From Gymnopus androsaceus JB14 (lineage: Eukaryota; Basidiomycota; Agaricomycetes; Agaricales; Omphalotaceae): 64,000 bases of DNA. The notes below the pieces were generated by a model that saw only the letters and a program-made list of their open reading frames with translations, did no database searches and was not told the origin of the DNA. The first letter of the stretch is position 1; each line of letters starts with the position of its first letter. A program made the position numbers and the translations under genes. Below, piece by piece: positions 59,341-64,000 of this stretch. The stretch covers positions 23,301 to 87,300 of the forward strand of contig ML769670.1 of NCBI GenBank assembly GCA_009733575.1. Reading direction: 5' to 3'.

Positions 59341-60643
59341 AAGCTTGGAACACTCAAGATGAGTATTGTCGTTGTTCTTCCATACTGTGTTATCCTATGC
59401 TTGTACCCCCTATACTACATTGCTATGCCGCATGCACGAACACTATCATCGACAGCTTTCCTTTGTACATACAACACAGCGGCAAACTAGAAGTTCATAT
59501 AAGGAAAGCCTTAATCTATCTCTCTTATTGAACTAGGGTTCCCTTATAAATATGGCGGCGTTACTAAGTGGTAACTATGCCCAATAGAGTCTTAATAATG
59601 TACGCGTTAACGGAGGTCGAGGGTTCGAACCGGTCAGTAAATCACCATAAATTTTCCAACACACTACTAATTTGCTTACATAATCTACAGGAACTAAGCA
59701 CAGTAACTAATAACTAATACCAATAGAACAACGAACTCCAGTAACAGTAAGCTATAGTACCAAGACTAAGCTCAATACAATGAACTACAAAATACAATAG
59801 GTAAGTAAAACAAGTACAAGTACAAGTAACTAATAAACTACGAAGTACAGTAAGTGAAGTAATCTAATAGTTGCAGTAATAAAAGTACTAGTACACGCAC
59901 TCAGCAATTATATAAGCATTTATGTTTGTAGACGTGGCACAAGCGCTTACAATTGTTGGCTGTGTTATGATTAAGCGCTTAATTAACATCTGACTCTTTT
60001 TGCATCATCGCTTATAATCGGGATTCTGATTATGGGGTTTATAAGCGGTTACAGCCGGTTATAGCCGAAATTCAAGGTTTCCGACATAGGCGGGAGTATA
60101 CGGTGCCCGACTGGGCTCAGCCCGAATTTTCAATCCAAACGTCTGAACATTGTAAAGCACAAATATATATGTCGTAAGTACAATATATATGTCCCGTAAG
60201 TGCAATATATATGTGTCGTAAGTATATATACAGGTTTAGCGCCCATCCCCGCACGCCCGTGTGTGTCGTCCATTATGCGTGTTCCGTCCATTGTGCTTGT
60301 ACAGCAGTACTAGATACATGAAGGGTATAAAGTCAACATGTATAGTCATAATGACAGGTATATGTAAATAGGTGCCATATCCATTAACTCATTAGGGGCT
60401 TGCAAGTAGCTTGACATCCCTGAACTCAGGGCTCCAGAGTACAGATATGACAGAACACACGCAAAAGACATGGTCTGGTATGTATGGCATCGGATGCAGC
60501 TTCAGAGGACATGAAAAAGGTGTGGCCTGGGTGCGGTTTCAGTATGTTTGCATGTCAGTGACTTTGGCCTTATAAGACCAAAGTTGAACACTATCTTGCT
60601 CCCAACTTGCTACTACAGCTTCTTCCTCTCGAGTAGGCACAAA
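59341..60643. other. Intergenic region, AT-rich with simple repeats
   Basis: Contains ACAAGTA/AGTAACTAAT-type simple sequence (59690-59900) and the ATATATATGTCGTAAGT tandem repeat (60163-60230). The left end of the second integrase element may lie here but could not be defined. Confidence 0.5.
60163..60230 (+). repeat. Short tandem repeat, period 22-26 bp
   Basis: Three to four copies of ATATATATGT(C)CGTAAGT(A/G)CA in a row. Confidence 0.75.
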
Positions 60644-62329
60644 ATGGCTGATTCAGAGACAGAAATAGCGGCACAATTACTTTCACCTGATTCAGACCCT
60701 GATTCGGCAGAAGACTCTGCAAATCAGGAAGAAGTATTGACCATTCGCTCTAGGACAAATGATAATAACAATTGGGCAGGGAAAAATCAATACCAGGATC
60801 GACGTAAGTGAGCAACATCTTTCGCTGAATCACACTGACTAAATTTTACAACTAGCACCAATTGGTGATGAAACTGTTCATAAGGCTCTTTTGGAATATC
60901 ACCGCCGGAACATTACCAACAAGCAGACTATCTCCGATTTACTGAAAGTTGAACACGGTATTATTCTCAGGTGAGCTCACACTGGTAAGTAAATTCTTTG
61001 TGAATACCAATATGATGATCAATTATAGTGCATCCTCTGTAACACGACACAAGAGGCACTGGAACATCAAAGGAAGTCGGGTCACAACTGCAATCATGGA
61101 AGAGCTTGACAAACGGCAGTTAGTCTTTGATGAGATGGCAAAGGATCCAAATGCAAAACGTGGGCCTAAGACTGTGAAGGAAAATATTGCTTTGATCAGC
61201 GGAGTACATCTTACACGGTTTGATTTCCAATTGTTCAAATTTTTTAATACTGATAGTTGACTGTTTCCAGGGAATATGTCGAACAGACAATGTGTGATCA
61301 GCATCCTGAGGGATTCACCAATCGTGAACCAACAGCCAAAAAGATAAAGCGTGGTGTGCTTGTCTGCCTTGGTCCCCACCATGAATGGAGTGGCGATGGT
61401 CATGATAAGCTCACGGCAATTGGGTTCCCGATTTGGGGAGTTCGAGATGTGTGGTCAGGAAGATGGCTTGGTCTCTGGGTTGTGCCTAATAATCGCTTCA
61501 AGGATACAATAGGGTATCTCTTCCTTAAGCTTGTGTATGAATATGGAGGTAAGCAGGTCTTGTTATTCACAGTTGCAGCCTTACACTGATATTCTGAGAT
61601 AGGTATTCCTATACAAATGACAACTGACTGTGGAAGTGAATTGGTGATGGTATATGGCTTTGCAAATGCTCTAAGGTCCATACTAAATCCTTAAATATGT
61701 AACATTTTTCCCTGACATATGCATTGATTCAATATAGAGAAGCATTTGCAGATGATATTCCCATTGATCAAGTTGCAGCTCACCAATTTCTACAAAGCAT
61801 ACATAATATAACCATTGAACGTGGCTGGCTATGGCTACGTTTGGACTGGGGAGACAATGTCAAAATCTTCTGGGATGCTGGAAACATGATCTACAATTCC
61901 ACTAATCCAATACACTAGTTCGTATATGTGATTTGATCTATTTTTTTTTTTTCTCTCTCTAATGATCCACAGTGACCTTTCTCAGTGGCTATGGTCAAAA
62001 TTGATTCAGGCTGAGCTTGATGCCTTGCGTGACAAATTCAACAATCACCGCACACGCAAAGACCATATTAAATTATTACCAAGTGGTGTATCTTCAAATG
62101 TTGCATTTTCACTCTATCAGAAGTATGGAGGTAGTAATGGGCTCCTTCCTGTTGATAAAAAAATCATCAAAAAGCTCATGGAAGAGATTGGTGGGGAGGA
62201 GCTGATCAGATTTGTGACAGTGGAGTATGCGGAAAAGGCCAGCAAGTGTTCAATGTCATACTTGGAGCACCCCAACTTACAATGTCTAATGTTTGGGATG
62301 TGTTTCAGGCAATGCTACCACATATGTAA
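60644..62329 (+). CDS. DDE integrase-like transposase, second copy
   Basis: A multi-exon gene starting MADSETEIAAQLLSPDSDPD (ATG 60644). Acidic N-terminus, then an HTH-like region (TNKQTISDLLKVEHGIILSA, SSVTRHKRHWNIKGSR). Catalytic-type residues: Asp in HHEWSGDGHDKL, Asp in IQMTTDCGSELVMVYG, Glu in HNITIERGWLWLRL, followed by WGDNVKIFWDAGN and, after an intron, YDLSQWLWSKLIQAELD. The order and spacing match the 8868-10449 gene, though the sequences are clearly diverged. Near 62236 the frame must shift by one base to read the expected end QVFNVILGAPQLTMSNVWDV, stopping at 62327-62329; in the original frame a different tail runs to 62351. So the copy may be slightly damaged. It converges on an alpha-kinase gene 215 bp away. 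Confidence 0.78.
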
Positions 62330-62544
62330 TTTGAACAATAGAGATGATTGATTTATAAAAAGAGAGACTTTGAAAGATTAAATGATAGTAACTATTCTGA
62401 CACTGAAGATGGTTAAAACAAGACAGTAGTAACTAGTTGGCGGTTAAAAGATTGACTGGATTTAGCAAGAGACCTTGAACAATTAAATTTAGAGAACTAT
62501 GGTAGAGAAAAAAACAGCAAAGTTCAAAAAGGTAGATGTAAAGA

Positions 62545-64000
62545 TCACCATGGGCGGAAAGGATGGACAGAGAATGGCTTTGACAGGTCCCACAACTGCA
62601 TCTGGGTACAAATGTTGTTGCATTGATGTTCTTGACAGAACTTTTCAATTTCTTTGGGGCCACGGTCCCAATCACCTGAGTCCTGCCCTTTCCTATTAGG
62701 TTTAATTAGTTTTGAAAAGGCAAGAGTTTTGAGAATCGAAAAACATACGTGTGGGCTTGGGGATCAAACAACATCAGTGAACGATCAGGTCCAATAACAC
62801 CTAATATAGTTGTCAATATATTATCTGTGTCATAGTAGCAATAAGATTATTACCTTGGAGGTCTGCCAACATATACTCGCCCTTGCAGTGTTCAACAACA
62901 TGATGTGCAAATGCATCAACCAATTTTCCTGCCCAATCTCCATCATTCCGTCCTGTCTCATTATTTCCAAAGAATTTTCTTTCCTCATATAATCCTGTTG
63001 TTGACAGCAAGGGAACTACAAGAAATGTGTCATAGAGAAGACTACGTTCATCATTCTCAATAGTTTCCTCCATGGGTAGGCCACCAGCAGGAACAAATGA
63101 TGTAGTTCCAATAAATGCCCCTTCAGCATTAAAATCCAAACCTTGGAAAGGTGTCAAGGAGTAATACATCATATATATCAAGATTCACATACCTGTTATA
63201 CTCACACCTGACAATTTTGCACGCTCATTGAAGCTTTTTGCAAGACCTGATGCCTGTACAAGAACTTCATATTCTTGGATAAGTGACATCCTGTTTGACA
63301 TGGATGTGCTGCCCTCTGGAATGCATTGGAACAATGCCACTTGGTGATTTTTGTAGCGGGCCTGTAATTGTATATATGTAAATTAGTTGGGCATAGGCGG
63401 TATTGCAAAGTGCATACCTCTAAGCAATATTTAAAATATCCCTTTGCCCGATACCCTCCTTTGGGAGTGCCACCTTTAGAAAACTGGCGCCAATCCTTGG
63501 GAACCTGTATAACATCATCCTCCTCACTTTGCACTAACCGTGTCTCCCCTGAATCTGACAAAACGCATATAGTTTTCTTAAAAGTATGCATCTCATACTT
63601 AATTATGATTGGAGAGCCACTAGATGGCCTGTTCTAGTTGCTTTTGTAGCTACTTTGAACAGTTGGAGGTGCAGAAGCAACTAATAAACAAAGTCAGAAG
63701 TTAGTTTAAGTTGTAGATATCAGAAAAAAACACACTAGCAGAGGTTTTACGCCGTTTGCTGGCTCTCACACTTGAAGTAGCACTATTAGTTTTAGAGATG
63801 AAGCTGCTATCATAATCCCCATGCTAGTTGAGTTTAGTATCAGAATACATATATGTAAACTTTGAAACTGCTAGCTACCTGAGGGTGAATAACAGGAACA
63901 CAGCATTCAATTCCAAACTTGCGGTCATTTATGTCGGTTTGGGTCAGTTTACCACTGTCACATAGCTGCATAAACAGATGTTCATTGCTCCCACCAAAGT
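62545..64000 (-). CDS. Alpha-kinase domain protein, second copy (5' end outside window)
   Basis: A minus-strand gene with its stop at 62547-62545, entering from beyond the right edge. The kinase part reads in order after splicing: EARYKNHQVALFQCIPEGST, SGLAKSFNERAKLSG, LDFNAEGAFIGTTSFVPAGG, GDWAGKLVDAFAHHVVEHCK, GEYMLADLQGVIGPDRSLML, FDPQAHT, GDWDRGPKEIEKFCQEHQCN and NICTQMQL. ADLQG, the FDPQAHT Asp and the HxCNxxC zinc ligands are alpha-kinase hallmarks. Predicted activity is Ser/Thr phosphorylation of an unknown target. Upstream (63620-64000) a SKRRKTS-like linker and FGIECCVPVIHPQ exon are visible. With the simplest splicing a TAG near 63640 interrupts, though another donor (GTGAGAGCC) avoids it. 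It may start at MHTFKKTICVL (63591) instead. Confidence 0.8.

Noticed and set aside
59575..59655. tRNA-like sequence with GGGTTCGAACC
   Set aside because: The T-loop-like motif is there, but the T stem does not pair and no acceptor or anticodon stems could be drawn.
60080..60105. CGACATAGGCGGGAG as a possible left end of the second integrase element
   Set aside because: Matches the known TIR over about a dozen bases only, and no target duplication or partner end is visible in the window.

Overview
The window looks like a fungal chromosome segment, most likely from a mushroom-forming basidiomycete (Agaricomycetes). Genes are broken by many 45-65 nt GT..AG introns. The families present are typical of that group: DUF6534-type membrane proteins, large EF-hand proteins, F-box/leucine-rich proteins, alpha-kinases, fungal CFA-synthase-like methyltransferases and small secreted proteins. 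Gene-bearing blocks alternate with AT-rich stretches full of inverted repeats. I saw no rRNA, convincing tRNA or CRISPR array.

Layout. 0.9-5.3 kb: EF-hand protein (+). 5.9-7.2 kb: MYND zinc-finger protein (-). 7.39-14.49 kb: a complete-looking DNA transposon of about 7.1 kb, with 46-nt perfect terminal inverted repeats directly flanked by a 7-bp target duplication (AGCGTAT). It carries a DDE integrase-like gene (-), a divergent alpha-kinase gene (+) and a third reading frame split by one TGA. 14.7-15.4 kb: GNA1, a housekeeping UDP-GlcNAc pathway gene (+). 17.9-18.3 kb: a small secreted protein (+). 19.2-21.8 kb: an MFS exporter (+). 21.8-24.1 kb: nested foldback repeats. 24.1-26.3 kb: an AMP-forming acyl-CoA-ligase-like enzyme (-), followed at 26.9-28.9 kb by a CFA-synthase-like methyltransferase (-). 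28.9-37.5 kb: a gene desert of foldback elements. 37.5-39.0 kb: a DUF6534-like membrane protein, possibly broken (-). 40.4-41.5 kb: a DEDDy 3'-5' exonuclease (-). 44.1-45.9 kb: a damaged F-box gene (+). 46.3-48.3 kb: HEN1 small-RNA methyltransferase (+). 48.7-49.1 kb: a second small secreted protein, paralogous to the first (-). 50.1-50.8 kb: a 14-3-3 pseudogene (+). 51.3-52.9 kb: an HXXXD acyltransferase with a frameshift (-). 54.0-55.8 kb: a second DUF6534 protein (+). 57.5-59.3 kb: a mosaic of ROT1, actin and ribosomal protein L3 fragments (+). 60.6-64.0 kb: a second integrase/alpha-kinase pair, this time convergent, running off the window.

Most notable. A DDE integrase-like gene sits next to an alpha-kinase gene twice, once inside a clearly delimited transposon. 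This suggests a transposon family that carries a protein kinase as cargo or accessory gene. Second, fragments of four housekeeping genes (14-3-3, ROT1, actin, RPL3), some keeping introns, lie in the intergenic DNA and imply DNA-level gene-fragment capture. Third, two small secreted protein genes 31 kb apart share signal peptide, intron position, a motif in the mature protein and a dyad-symmetric 30-bp upstream element. All calls come from reading the sequence; no database search was run.
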